Part shown: positions 8,016 to 15,489 of the stretch, in pieces
Layout of the letters: each line of letters begins with the position of its first letter
Position numbering within the stretch: the first letter of the stretch is position 1
DNA from: Collinsella sp. TF06-26
GTDB taxonomy: Bacteria; Actinomycetota; Coriobacteriia; Coriobacteriales; Coriobacteriaceae
Assembly: GCF_002232035.1 (NCBI RefSeq)
Contig: NZ_NKXR01000008.1
Coordinates: 41,484 to 105,483, forward strand
DNA: 64,000 nt
Direction: 5' to 3'
Position numbers and translations under genes: made by a program
The notes under the pieces: generated by a model
Told to the model about the DNA's origin: nothing
What the model saw: only the letters and a program-made list of their open reading frames with translations
Database searches by the model: none

Positions 8016-8858
8016 ATGGCAATCAAAGCCATCGCAATGGATATCGACGGTACGCTCACCAACGATCAGAAGGTGATCAGCCCGCGTACGCGCGAGAAGC
8101 TGCTCGCGGCACAGGAATCGGGTATTAAGCTCATCTTGGCTTCGGGTCGTCCCGCCTGGGGTCTTCACGCCTTGGCGCAGGAGCTCGACCTTCAAAACCA
8201 TGACGGTCTGTTAGTTGCCTTTAATGGCGCGCATGTGGTCGACGCTCAGACCGATGAGGTCCTTTTTGACCAAGCCATGCCGGCTGACGAGCTGCACCGT
8301 CTGATTGATCATCTGCGCAATTTTGACGTGATCCCTATGATTTCGCTCGGTCGGGACCTGCACGTCGTGGACTCGTATCGCTGCATGATTACACTGCCGG
8401 ACGGTTCGCAGAAAAACATCGTCAAATACGAGCGCGATGCGTGCGATCTTAAGATCCGCGAGGTCGAGAGCTTGCATGAGGTCGTGGACACTTATCCCGT
8501 GGACAAGCTGCTGACGGCGGGTGATCCGACCTACCTGCAGGCGCATTACGAGGAGATGTATGCGCCCTTTACCCAGACGCTTTCGGGCATGTTTACGGCC
8601 GACTGGTACTTTGAGTACACGGCGCCCGGTATCGACAAAGCCCGTGCGCTCGACGGTGCCCTGCCCAAGCTCGGTATCGATGCCAGCGAGGTCGTCTCGT
8701 TTGGCGACGGCCAGAACGACAAGTCCATGATTGAGTGGGCCGGCACCGGTGTTGCCATGGGCAACGCCGTCGATGAGGTTAAGGCAGTTGCCCAGATGGT
8801 AACCGCCAATAACAACGAAGACGGTATTGCAGTGGCGCTGGATAAGCTGCTGGGTTAG
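8016..8858 (+). CDS. Cof-type HAD-IIB sugar/nucleotide phosphatase
   Basis: This 280-residue cytosolic phosphatase has motif I MDIDGTLTND (nucleophile Asp and acid/base Asp), motif II LASGRP, and the C-terminal motif III/IV FGDGQNDKSMIE that binds magnesium. The central region (residues ~85-200) is the C2B-type cap of Cof/YidA proteins. The ATG at 8016 follows GGGGAGG. Upstream in-frame ATGs would add a non-homologous N-terminus and lack an SD. It is followed by a terminator and a second HAD gene. Substrates in this family are sugar or nucleotide phosphates, and the specific one is not predictable. Confidence 0.92.
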   Translation: MAIKAIAMDIDGTLTNDQKVISPRTREKLLAAQESGIKLILASGRPAWGLHALAQELDLQNHDGLLVAFNGAHVVDAQTDEVLFDQAMPADELHRLIDHLRNFDVIPMISLGRDLHVVDSYRCMITLPDGSQKNIVKYERDACDLKIREVESLHEVVDTYPVDKLLTAGDPTYLQAHYEEMYAPFTQTLSGMFTADWYFEYTAPGIDKARALDGALPKLGIDASEVVSFGDGQNDKSMIEWAGTGVAMGNAVDEVKAVAQMVTANNNEDGIAVALDKLLG

Positions 8859-8881
8859 AATCGCCGATTAATGCATGGTTT

Positions 8882-8909
8882 GGGCGCCTGCTTGCGGGCG
8901 CCCTTTTGT
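8882..8909 (+). terminator. Intrinsic terminator after the Cof-type phosphatase
   Basis: GGGCGCC (8882-8888) pairs with GGCGCCC (8897-8903) and is followed by TTTTGTT. The next gene's SD begins directly after it. Confidence 0.8.
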
Positions 8910-8922
8910 TAGGGAGGGTGCC

Positions 8923-9582
8923 GTGTCCGCATTTCCGTTCGACGCCGTTATCTTTGACATGGACGGTGTCATTGTCGATACCGAGTATTACTACCTGGGC
9001 GAGACTGCCGCGTTTGCCAAGGAGCTTGGGCTTAACCTGACTCAAGAGGAGTTGAATGGGCAAGTCGGTACCTCGCATCAGTTCTTCCTGCATATGCTGG
9101 TCGATTGGTTTGAGCGTGCCGGTAAGGGGCATTTCACTGGCGAGGAAGCGTTGGCCCGTTGGGATGAGTGGGCGCATAAGCGTCCGCGCGACTATCAGGC
9201 TTTGATTAACCCGGGCGCCGTGGATACGATTCGAGAGCTGCCGCGCCGTGGCGTTCGCGTGGCGCTTGCCAGCTCGTCTCCCATGGATAGCATCGAGGAA
9301 GTGCTCAACGCGTGTGGGCTGTCGGATGCCTTTGAGTATGTGGTGAGCGGCGAGCAGTTTAAGGAGAGCAAGCCCGAGCCCGACATCTACCTGCATGCGC
9401 TGGACCTGCTGGGGCTGCCCGCGAATCGCTGCTGCTGCGTTGAGGATTCGGTGCCTGGCATCACTGCCGGCAAGCGAGCCGGCCTGACGGTCATTGCCAA
9501 GCGCGAGGAGCGCTTCGGCTTTAGCCAAGATGCTGCGGATAAGATTATCGACCAGCTGCCCGATTTGTTGGAACTCGCGTAG
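8923..9582 (+). CDS. HAD-IA family phosphatase / beta-phosphoglucomutase-like
   Basis: This 219-residue protein has motif I FDMDGVIVDTE, motif II LASSSPMDSI, a conserved lysine in FKESKPEPD and motif III CCCVEDSVPGITAGK. The helical C1 cap sits between motifs I and II. The arrangement matches beta-phosphoglucomutase and related sugar-phosphate phosphatases. It starts at GTG 8923, with AGGGAGG 5 nt upstream. It lies 60 bp before a sugar-kinase gene on the same strand, suggesting a joint role in handling a phosphorylated sugar. Substrate unknown. Confidence 0.88.
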   Translation: MSAFPFDAVIFDMDGVIVDTEYYYLGETAAFAKELGLNLTQEELNGQVGTSHQFFLHMLVDWFERAGKGHFTGEEALARWDEWAHKRPRDYQALINPGAVDTIRELPRRGVRVALASSSPMDSIEEVLNACGLSDAFEYVVSGEQFKESKPEPDIYLHALDLLGLPANRCCCVEDSVPGITAGKRAGLTVIAKREERFGFSQDAADKIIDQLPDLLELA

Positions 9583-9642
9583 GGCCGGGGTGGTACGGCG
9601 GCTATTACAGCGATCTCGTTGGGACGAGAGGGGAGCGGCACT

Positions 9643-10506
9643 ATGACATTCAACGTTAGCGCTCTTGGGTTTGGCGATAACGTCGTCGATCGTTACGAGC
9701 ATATCCACACTATGTATCCGGGTGGCAATGCGGTGAACTTTGCCGTGTATGCCAAGAAATGCGGAGCCGCGCGCTCCGCGTATATGGGCATCTTTGGAAA
9801 CGACGCCGCGGCTGAGCATATCATCGCGAGCCTTGAGGACGAGAGCGTCGAGCTCGCCAAATGTAAACAACTCATCGGCGAGAACGGTGCGGCTCGTGTT
9901 ACCGTGGTCGATGGTGACCGCGTGTTTCTGGGGTCGAACGAGGGCGGCATCCGTGGTGATGCGCGCTATGTGCTCGATCGCTTTGACCTTGCGTATATGA
10001 AGCAGTTCGACGTGGTTCATTCGGGCAACTATTGCTTTACCGAGCGCGAGCTGCCCAAGTTGAAGGCAGCGGGCGTCACGGTCTCTTTTGACTTTTCGGA
10101 CGACTCCACCGACGAGTACTACGAGCAAATTGCGCCCTACGTCGATTTTGCTTTCTTTAGTGCGGCGGATGCCGCGGGTGAGGACGAGATTCGCGAGCGT
10201 CTGGCATGGGTGCAGGGCTTGGGTCCGCGTTTTGTATCGGCCACGGCTGGCGCTGAGGGCTGCATTGCCTACGACGGCGAGCGTTACTATCGGCAGCATG
10301 CCAAGCCTGTGGCAGATATGAAGGACACCATGGGAGCGGGTGACTCGTTCCTGACTTCGTTCCTGATGTGCTATCTCGACGCTGTCAAGCGTGGCAACGA
10401 TGACGCTAATGCTATTGAGCGCGCGCTCGACTTTGCGGCGGGGTTTGCCTCGACTGTATGCGGCATGGAAGGCTCCTGGGGCCATGGAGCGCCGATTTCC
10501 GAATAG
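9643..10506 (+). CDS. frlD: PfkB-family kinase, fructoselysine 6-kinase-like
   Basis: This 287-residue ribokinase-fold enzyme has GDNVVD near the start, GGNAVNFAVYAKKCG (substrate region), DGDRVFLG, FDFSDD, and the C-terminal PfkB signature DTMGAGDSF with its catalytic Asp. The pattern GDN.VD / GGNAVN.AVY / FDFSD / DFAF.SA is that of FrlD, which phosphorylates fructoselysine, an Amadori product. The ATG at 9643 has GAGGGGAG upstream. No FrlB deglycase is adjacent, so the exact substrate is an inference. The neighbouring HAD phosphatase may be metabolically linked. Confidence 0.72.
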   Translation: MTFNVSALGFGDNVVDRYEHIHTMYPGGNAVNFAVYAKKCGAARSAYMGIFGNDAAAEHIIASLEDESVELAKCKQLIGENGAARVTVVDGDRVFLGSNEGGIRGDARYVLDRFDLAYMKQFDVVHSGNYCFTERELPKLKAAGVTVSFDFSDDSTDEYYEQIAPYVDFAFFSAADAAGEDEIRERLAWVQGLGPRFVSATAGAEGCIAYDGERYYRQHAKPVADMKDTMGAGDSFLTSFLMCYLDAVKRGNDDANAIERALDFAAGFASTVCGMEGSWGHGAPISE

Positions 10507-10513
10507 GTGAGCA

Positions 10514-10547
10514 GTCCCGGGAAGTCGAATCGTTGTCTTCTCGGGAC
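10514..10547 (+). terminator. Intrinsic terminator after the PfkB kinase
   Basis: GTCCCGGGAAG (10514-10524) pairs with CTTCTCGGGAC (10537-10547), with one mismatch. It directly abuts the 31-bp inverted-repeat element. Confidence 0.65.
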
Positions 10548-10550
10548 CCT

Positions 10551-10780
10551 GTGGGCAAAAAATGCCAAATATGAGTACTGTCACTATTTTAGTAACAGCG
10601 AAATTAAGCTTTTGAGGCCCTAGTTGAATGTCCGAGAGCGATAAAAGCCTGTTATACGCGGCTTTAGCCATGCTAAAACACCCTGATAATGAACGGTTGT
10701 GCATTATCAGGGTGTTGTTTTGTCGCAAAATGATGTGACTAGCTTTGCAACAGTACTCATATTTGGCATTTTTTGCCCAC
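10551..10780. mobile_element. MITE-like element with 31-bp perfect terminal inverted repeats
   Basis: Positions 10551-10581 and 10750-10780 are exact reverse complements (31/31), enclosing a 230-bp non-coding unit. Each terminal repeat begins GTGGGCAAAAAATGCC, itself a small hairpin. Inside are a 15-bp perfect hairpin (10677-10691 with 10702-10716) and a smaller one at 10578-10598. No coding capacity is seen. The right end lies 5 bp from the tatD stop codon. No clear target-site duplication is visible. It could be a non-autonomous transposable element or a large structured terminator. Confidence 0.7.
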
Positions 10781-10785
10781 CGGGA

Positions 10786-11568
10786 TCAGCGGAAGTCAAA
10801 TATGGAGCGCGAATTTCCTAAAACGGTCGATTCGACGCTCTCCTCGGCGCAGTTTTTAAGTTCGGCGATGTGCAGGGAGGCGCTTTTTAGCGATGTGATG
10901 AGCTGTCGCGCGCTTGCATCTGCTTGCGGTTCGGCTGGAGCGTCGGTTTCGAGCAGCAGACGGTCGAGTGGAATCTGTCGGGCGTATTCACGACCGCGCT
11001 TGGTAGCGAGCATCCGCTCGTTCACGGAAAAATAGCAGCCTGCGTTTCGCGTACGGACGAACTCGTTCGAGGTGCCGCTAAACCAGTGAAAGATGATGGC
11101 GGGGGAGTTGGGGCTTGGGGTGAGTAATCCATATGACTCAAGGGCGTCCAGTACGGTTCCTGCTGAACGAACAGCGTGAATTGATATCACGCGCCCGGCG
11201 AGAGGGTGCTGCACGAGTGCATCGCAGAGACGGTCAAGTGCCTGTATTTGAAGCGGTTCGCTTCCGGCAAAGCGCGCAGAAAAGTCGAGTCCTACCTCGC
11301 CGATATAGCGCTCTTGGTCAGCAACTTCGCAAAGCAGATTGACTTCGGCAGGACCGCAGCGGCCGTCGGCGAGCCACCAGGGATGGAGGCCGGCGCCCGC
11401 GATAATGTTTGGGTATCGGCTGGCCCGCTTTTTTGCTGCCGCGAAGTCGCGTGGGTCGACCCCGCAGTCAAAGAGCCCCAGACCCAACGCCGCCGACTCA
11501 CTGGCTGCAGCATCGGGGCTGAGCATCAAATCAAGATGACAATGCGTGTCAAAGAATCGCGGTTCCAT
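10786..11568 (-). CDS. tatD: TatD family metal-dependent hydrolase
   Basis: This 260-residue TIM-barrel hydrolase has the first metal site FDTHCHLDLM, the second element GAGLHPWW, GEVGLDF with the bridging Glu, ISIHAVRSA (normally an H.R), FHWFSG and the terminal LLLETDAP. TatD proteins are 3'-5' exonucleases or related metal hydrolases. The ATG at 11568 is chosen because longer starts would run into the preceding gene. It lies 14 bp downstream of tcdA on the same strand, an apparent two-gene operon. Its 3' end abuts the MITE-like element. Confidence 0.92.
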   Translation of the reverse strand: MEPRFFDTHCHLDLMLSPDAAASESAALGLGLFDCGVDPRDFAAAKKRASRYPNIIAGAGLHPWWLADGRCGPAEVNLLCEVADQERYIGEVGLDFSARFAGSEPLQIQALDRLCDALVQHPLAGRVISIHAVRSAGTVLDALESYGLLTPSPNSPAIIFHWFSGTSNEFVRTRNAGCYFSVNERMLATKRGREYARQIPLDRLLLETDAPAEPQADASARQLITSLKSASLHIAELKNCAEESVESTVLGNSRSIFDFR

Positions 11569-11582
11569 CGCAGGGCATCCTG

Positions 11583-12380
11583 CTAGTCCAAGCGCTGGCC
11601 ATCGGCGCGCACGCGCTCGCACCCGCGCCCGCTGATCTGGCGGATAACCTCGCCGGCAATCATCTGACCCATGATGGGCGGCATAAAACTGGCAGTTCCC
11701 AGCTCGGTGCGCTCGTGGATGTTGGAAGGGTCGCGGGGTTGGGTTTTAACCGATTCCTCGCAGCTAAACAGCACGTGCAGGCTCTTGATTCCGCGCTTCT
11801 TACATTCTTTGCGCATAATGCGGCTCATGGGGTCACGTACCGTATCGAAGATGTCGGCAAAGCGGAGGCACTCGGGATGGAGCTTGTTGGCCCCGCCCAT
11901 GGAACTGACCAAACGGATGTCGTGGTCCTGAGCATATTTGGCAATGGTGAGCTTGGCCGAGATGGTGTCGATGGCGTCGACGACGTAGTCGAGCTTGCCA
12001 CCCGTCTGCTCCAAAACGCTCGCGAAGAAATCATCGATGTTGTCGCTCAGCAGGTATTCGGTGCGCTTGATAACGGTGGCAGCGGGATTGATGTCGTTGA
12101 TCATGGCTTCCATCACGTCCACCTTGCGCTTGCCGATGGTGCTATGAAAGGCGATGGCCTGTCGATTGATATTGCTGGGCGCGACGATATCCTTGTCCAG
12201 AATCACAAAATGACCGATGCCGCCGCGGGCAAGTGCCTCGCAGCAGTTGGAGCCCACGCCTCCACAGCCGAGTATCAGCACCGTGGCGTTGGCGAGCTTG
12301 TCGAGTGCCTCGCGGCCCATGATGATCTCGAGCTTGGTATCGCGTGTCTCGTTGGGAGTTGCGGCTGCGGTTTCGGTCAT
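11583..12380 (-). CDS. tcdA: tRNA threonylcarbamoyladenosine dehydratase (ThiF/E1-like)
   Basis: This 265-residue enzyme has the E1-like ATP-binding core: VLILGCGGVGSNCCEALARGG, then DKDIVAPSNINRQ with the conserved Asp and Asn-Arg, and a KRKVDVM helix. A central DYVVDAIDT strand follows. The later Cys-rich part and SMGGANK match the CsdL/TcdA family, which cyclises t6A to ct6A at tRNA position 37. Of two start codons two codons apart, ATG 12380 is better placed because GGAGG abuts the upstream one. It is first in an operon with tatD. Confidence 0.9.
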   Translation of the reverse strand: MTETAAATPNETRDTKLEIIMGREALDKLANATVLILGCGGVGSNCCEALARGGIGHFVILDKDIVAPSNINRQAIAFHSTIGKRKVDVMEAMINDINPAATVIKRTEYLLSDNIDDFFASVLEQTGGKLDYVVDAIDTISAKLTIAKYAQDHDIRLVSSMGGANKLHPECLRFADIFDTVRDPMSRIMRKECKKRGIKSLHVLFSCEESVKTQPRDPSNIHERTELGTASFMPPIMGQMIAGEVIRQISGRGCERVRADGQRLD

Positions 12381-12487
12381 AGACATCCTCCGATGGGGAA
12401 GCGAATCGTGTTTTAGCTATCGCCATTATAGGTAATCGCCCATAGGTTGCGATGGCGCTTACTTTGATGTGGTTTGAAGCATTTCGA

Positions 12488-12525
12488 TTAGATAGTTAGA
12501 CAAACATCTAAATATCGAGTATAGT
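12488..12525 (+). promoter_or_regulatory. sdpR promoter with overlapping operator dyad
   Basis: A -35 TAGACA (12497-12502) and -10 TATAGT (12520-12525) are separated by 17 bp. TTAGAT (12488-12493) and ATCTAA (12506-12511) form a dyad covering the -35, with a tighter TTAGA-N6-TCTAA dyad at 12496-12511. The placement is what an autorepressing ArsR-family protein would use. Confidence 0.68.
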
Positions 12526-12559
12526 GTGCGCGTTATGAGAGATGGTGAGAGGAGGTCTT

Positions 12560-12838
12560 ATGCCGGGAGAGGGTTTTAAAGCGCTGGCCGATCCTACACG
12601 ACGGCGCATTTTAGAACTGCTGCGCGAGGGCAATTGCACGGCCGGGGAGCTTGCCGAGCATTTTGACATCAGCAAGCCATCATTGAGCCATCACTTGGCG
12701 ACGCTCAAAAACGCCGGGTTGGTGACTGACGAACGTCATGGCCAAAACATCGTTTACAGCTTAAACACCACCGTCATGCAGGACTTGATCGGTTGGTTTA
12801 TGGGCTTTACAAACACTGAAGGTGATAAGGATGAATAA
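12560..12838 (+). CDS. sdpR: ArsR-family autorepressor, SdpR-like
   Basis: This 92-residue winged-helix repressor reads FKALADPTRRRILELLREG, then the recognition helix SKPSLSHHLATLKNAGLV, and ends in a YSLNTTVMQDLIGWFMGF segment. That C-terminal signature is characteristic of SdpR, which represses its own operon with the immunity protein SdpI in Bacillus. No metal-binding cysteine pattern is present, so it is not a classical metal sensor. The ATG at 12560 has GAGGAGGT. Its stop overlaps the start of the downstream SdpI-like gene by 8 bp. Confidence 0.88.
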   Translation: MPGEGFKALADPTRRRILELLREGNCTAGELAEHFDISKPSLSHHLATLKNAGLVTDERHGQNIVYSLNTTVMQDLIGWFMGFTNTEGDKDE

Positions 12839-13535
12839 CGAAAACAAAGGCATTCATTCCACGGGGGTATCGTCGCGCGTGTGGATTGCGCTGGTCGCTC
12901 TATGCGTCGCCAATGTCGCAGCGCATCTGATAGTGATGCCGAGCTTGCCTGCGCAGATTCCCACGCACTGGGGCGCGAACGGCGCCGTCGACGGTTGGGG
13001 TCCTAGCTGGATGGCCTCCGCGCTCGGCGTGCTGCCTCTGGCGCTTCTCGCAATGTTCTGCGTGGTGCCGCGCGTCGATCCCAAAGGTGAGGCATATCGA
13101 ACCTCGGGTAAGTTCTATCAGGGCTTCGTAATCGCCTTCACGCTGCTCATGTGTGCCATAAGCTGGCTGGGGGAGCTAACGGTGTGGGGCATCGTGCCGG
13201 TGGTAGGAACGGTCAATTTGCTGGTATCAGGCGCTATCGGCTTGCTCTTTATTGGTATGGGCAACTACTTACCGCGCGTAAAGCAGAACTACACGCTCGG
13301 TATCAAGACGCCCTGGGCGCTTGCCGATCCCGAGAACTGGCGCCGTACGCAGCGTTTTGGCGGTGCCTGCTTTATGGTGCTGGGCGTTGGCCTGATTGTG
13401 ATGGGCGTGGCGGGTAGCGTGCTTTCGAGTGAAGTCGTCGCCGCGGTGATTGCGGTTCTGGCGTTTGGTTCAGCTGGAGCTGCCTACGTCTATTCGTATC
13501 TGCTGTGGCGTAAATCGCAGCGAGCCGCTCGTTAA
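12831..13535 (+). CDS. sdpI: SdpI/YhfL-family integral membrane immunity-like protein
   Basis: This 234-residue membrane protein has six to seven hydrophobic spans. The N-terminal DUF1648-type motif PAQIPTHWGANGAVDGW is followed by GNYLPRVKQNYTLGIKTPWAL and NWRRTQRFGG, the conserved SdpI core. In Bacillus, SdpI sequesters SdpR at the membrane when bound by the SdpC toxin. Here the sdpR-sdpI pair is intact and translationally coupled, but no SdpABC toxin genes are nearby. It may therefore defend against a competitor's toxin or sense membrane stress, which is inference. Confidence 0.88.
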   Translation: MNNENKGIHSTGVSSRVWIALVALCVANVAAHLIVMPSLPAQIPTHWGANGAVDGWGPSWMASALGVLPLALLAMFCVVPRVDPKGEAYRTSGKFYQGFVIAFTLLMCAISWLGELTVWGIVPVVGTVNLLVSGAIGLLFIGMGNYLPRVKQNYTLGIKTPWALADPENWRRTQRFGGACFMVLGVGLIVMGVAGSVLSSEVVAAVIAVLAFGSAGAAYVYSYLLWRKSQRAAR

Positions 13536-13608
13536 GGTTGCGGAAAACTAGCGTACGCAGTTCATAGTATGTTCCGGGGGATTTTTCCCAGGTAGTATTA
13601 GGGGGTGT

Positions 13609-13628
13609 GGGCAACCATGCCCCTTTTT
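13609..13628 (+). terminator. Intrinsic terminator after sdpI
   Basis: GGGCA (13609-13613) pairs with TGCCC (13618-13622) and is followed by CTTTTT. Compact, but with a good U tract. Confidence 0.7.
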
Positions 13629-13719
13629 CGTTTAGTTTCAGAGCTGGTTTCCTCATTTCGTTTCCACTAAAGCGAATCAAGAATAGGGAAACAGAAGGTA
13701 GAAAGGATAAAACAGGCAA

Positions 13720-15399
13720 ATGGCGGAGTTTATCTACCAGATGTATCAGGCTCGTAAGGCCCATGGCGACAAGGTAATCCTTGACGACGTGACCCTGAGC
13801 TTCTACCCCGGTGCCAAGATCGGCGTCGTGGGCCCCAACGGCATGGGTAAGTCGACCCTGCTCAAGATCATGGCCGGTATCGAGGAAGTCTCCAACGGCG
13901 ATGCCAGGCTTACCCCCGGCTACACCGTGGGTATCCTGCAGCAGGAGCCGCCGCTCGACGACGACAAGACTGTCATCGAGAACGTGCGCATGGCGTTTGG
14001 CGATATGATTGCCAAGGTCGATCGCTTCAACAAGATCGGCGAGGAGATGTGCGACCCGGATTGCGATATGGACGCCCTCATGGCCGAGATGGGCAAGCTC
14101 CAGGACGAGATCGACGCCGCCGACGGCTGGGATATCGATTCCAAGCTCGGTCAGGCCATGGACGCCCTGCAGCTGCCCGATTCCGACATGCCGGTCAACG
14201 TGCTCTCTGGCGGCGAGCGCCGTCGCGTGGCCCTGTGCAAGCTGCTGCTCGAGGCTCCCGACCTGCTGCTGCTCGACGAGCCCACGAACCACCTGGACGC
14301 CGAGTCGATCCTGTGGCTCGAGCACTTCCTGCACAACTACCAGGGCGCGGTGCTTGCCGTCACACACGATCGCTACTTCCTGGATAACGTTGCCGAGTGG
14401 ATCTGCGAGGTCGACCGCGGTCACCTTTATCCCTACAAGGGCAATTACTCCACGTATCTGGAGACCAAGGCCGCGCGTATCGAGGCCCAGGGCAACCGTG
14501 ACGCCAAGCTCGCCAAGCGCATGGAGGCCGAGCTCGAGTGGGTACGCAGCTCGCCCAAGGCTCGCCAGGCCAAGAACAAGGCCCGTCTGGCTCGCTACGA
14601 GGAGATGGAGGCCGAGGCCCGCGCAAGCCAGAAGCTCGACTGGACCGACATCCGCATCCCTGTGGGCCCGCGTCTGGGCAACAAGGTGCTCGAGGCCCAT
14701 CACCTGCACAAGGAGTTCGATGGCCGCGTGCTCATCGATGACCTTTCGTTCACCCTGCCGCGCAACGGCATTGTGGGCGTCATCGGCCCCAACGGTGTCG
14801 GTAAGACCACGCTGTTCAAGACGATTGTGGGCCTGGAGCCGCTGACTTCGGGCGAGCTCGAGGTGGGCGAGACCGTCAAGATTTCTTACGTCGACCAGAA
14901 CCGTTCCGGCATCGACCCCGATAAGAACCTGTGGGAGGTCGTCTCGGATGGCCTGGACCACATGATGGTCGGCGAGACCGAGGTTCCGAGCCGCGCTTAT
15001 GTGGCGAGCTTTGGCTTTAAGGGCCAGGACCAGCAGAAGCGCGCTGGCGTACTCTCCGGTGGCGAGCGCAACCGTCTGAACTTGGCGCTTACGCTCAAGC
15101 AGGGCGGCAACCTGCTGCTCCTCGACGAGCCCACGAACGACCTCGACGTCGAGACGCTGTCCTCGCTCGAAGCGGCGCTGCTCGAGTTCCCGGGCTGCTC
15201 GGTGGTCATCAGCCACGACCGTATGTTCCTGGACCGCGTCGCCACGCACATTCTGGCGTGGGAGGGCACCGACGAGAACCCGGGCAACTGGTATTGGTTT
15301 GAGGGCAACTTTGAGGCCTATCAGGCCAACCGTATCGAGCGCCTGGGCGAGGACGCAGCCCAGCCGCATCGCATTCACCGCACGCTCACGCGCGACTAG
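13720..15399 (+). CDS. ettA: Energy-dependent translational throttle protein EttA (ABC-F)
   Basis: This 559-residue soluble ABC-F ATPase has two nucleotide-binding domains. Domain 1 has GPNGMGKST (~residue 38) and LSGGERRRVALCKLLL, with Walker B LLLLDEPTNHLD. Domain 2 has GPNGVGKTT, LSGGERNRLNLAL and LLLLDEPTNDLD. The charged linker between them (residues ~240-300) contains the KARQAKNKARLARYEEM region typical of EttA. EttA binds the ribosomal E site and gates entry into elongation according to the ATP/ADP ratio. It is a single gene flanked by terminators on both sides. Confidence 0.95.
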   Translation: MAEFIYQMYQARKAHGDKVILDDVTLSFYPGAKIGVVGPNGMGKSTLLKIMAGIEEVSNGDARLTPGYTVGILQQEPPLDDDKTVIENVRMAFGDMIAKVDRFNKIGEEMCDPDCDMDALMAEMGKLQDEIDAADGWDIDSKLGQAMDALQLPDSDMPVNVLSGGERRRVALCKLLLEAPDLLLLDEPTNHLDAESILWLEHFLHNYQGAVLAVTHDRYFLDNVAEWICEVDRGHLYPYKGNYSTYLETKAARIEAQGNRDAKLAKRMEAELEWVRSSPKARQAKNKARLARYEEMEAEARASQKLDWTDIRIPVGPRLGNKVLEAHHLHKEFDGRVLIDDLSFTLPRNGIVGVIGPNGVGKTTLFKTIVGLEPLTSGELEVGETVKISYVDQNRSGIDPDKNLWEVVSDGLDHMMVGETEVPSRAYVASFGFKGQDQQKRAGVLSGGERNRLNLALTLKQGGNLLLLDEPTNDLDVETLSSLEAALLEFPGCSVVISHDRMFLDRVATHILAWEGTDENPGNWYWFEGNFEAYQANRIERLGEDAAQPHRIHRTLTRD

Positions 15400-15400
15400 T

Positions 15401-15437
15401 TTGATGTGACAAAGGGACAGTCCCTTTGTCACATCAA
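15401..15437. repeat. Perfect 17-bp palindrome with GGGACAGTCCC core (also terminator)
   Basis: TTGATGTGACAAAGGGA (15401-15417) and its exact complement (15421-15437) flank a CAG loop. It follows ettA by 2 bp. The GGGACAG core links it to other dispersed intergenic palindromes in the window. Confidence 0.75.
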
Positions 15438-15449
15438 TTGAGAAAATGA

Positions 15450-15488
15450 AAAACGCGGCGAACGTTTTTGTGACGTTCGCCGCGTTTT
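15450..15488. terminator. Bidirectional terminator, ettA versus convergent gene
   Basis: AAAACGCGGCGAACG (15450-15464) pairs exactly with CGTTCGCCGCGTTTT (15474-15488), with A/T ends both ways. It terminates the minus-strand gene ending at 15490. Confidence 0.85.
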
Positions 15489-15489
15489 G

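Noticed and set aside
8779..10728. 649-codon minus-strand frame across two genes
   Set aside because: Covers two well-supported plus-strand genes and shows no recognisable domain.
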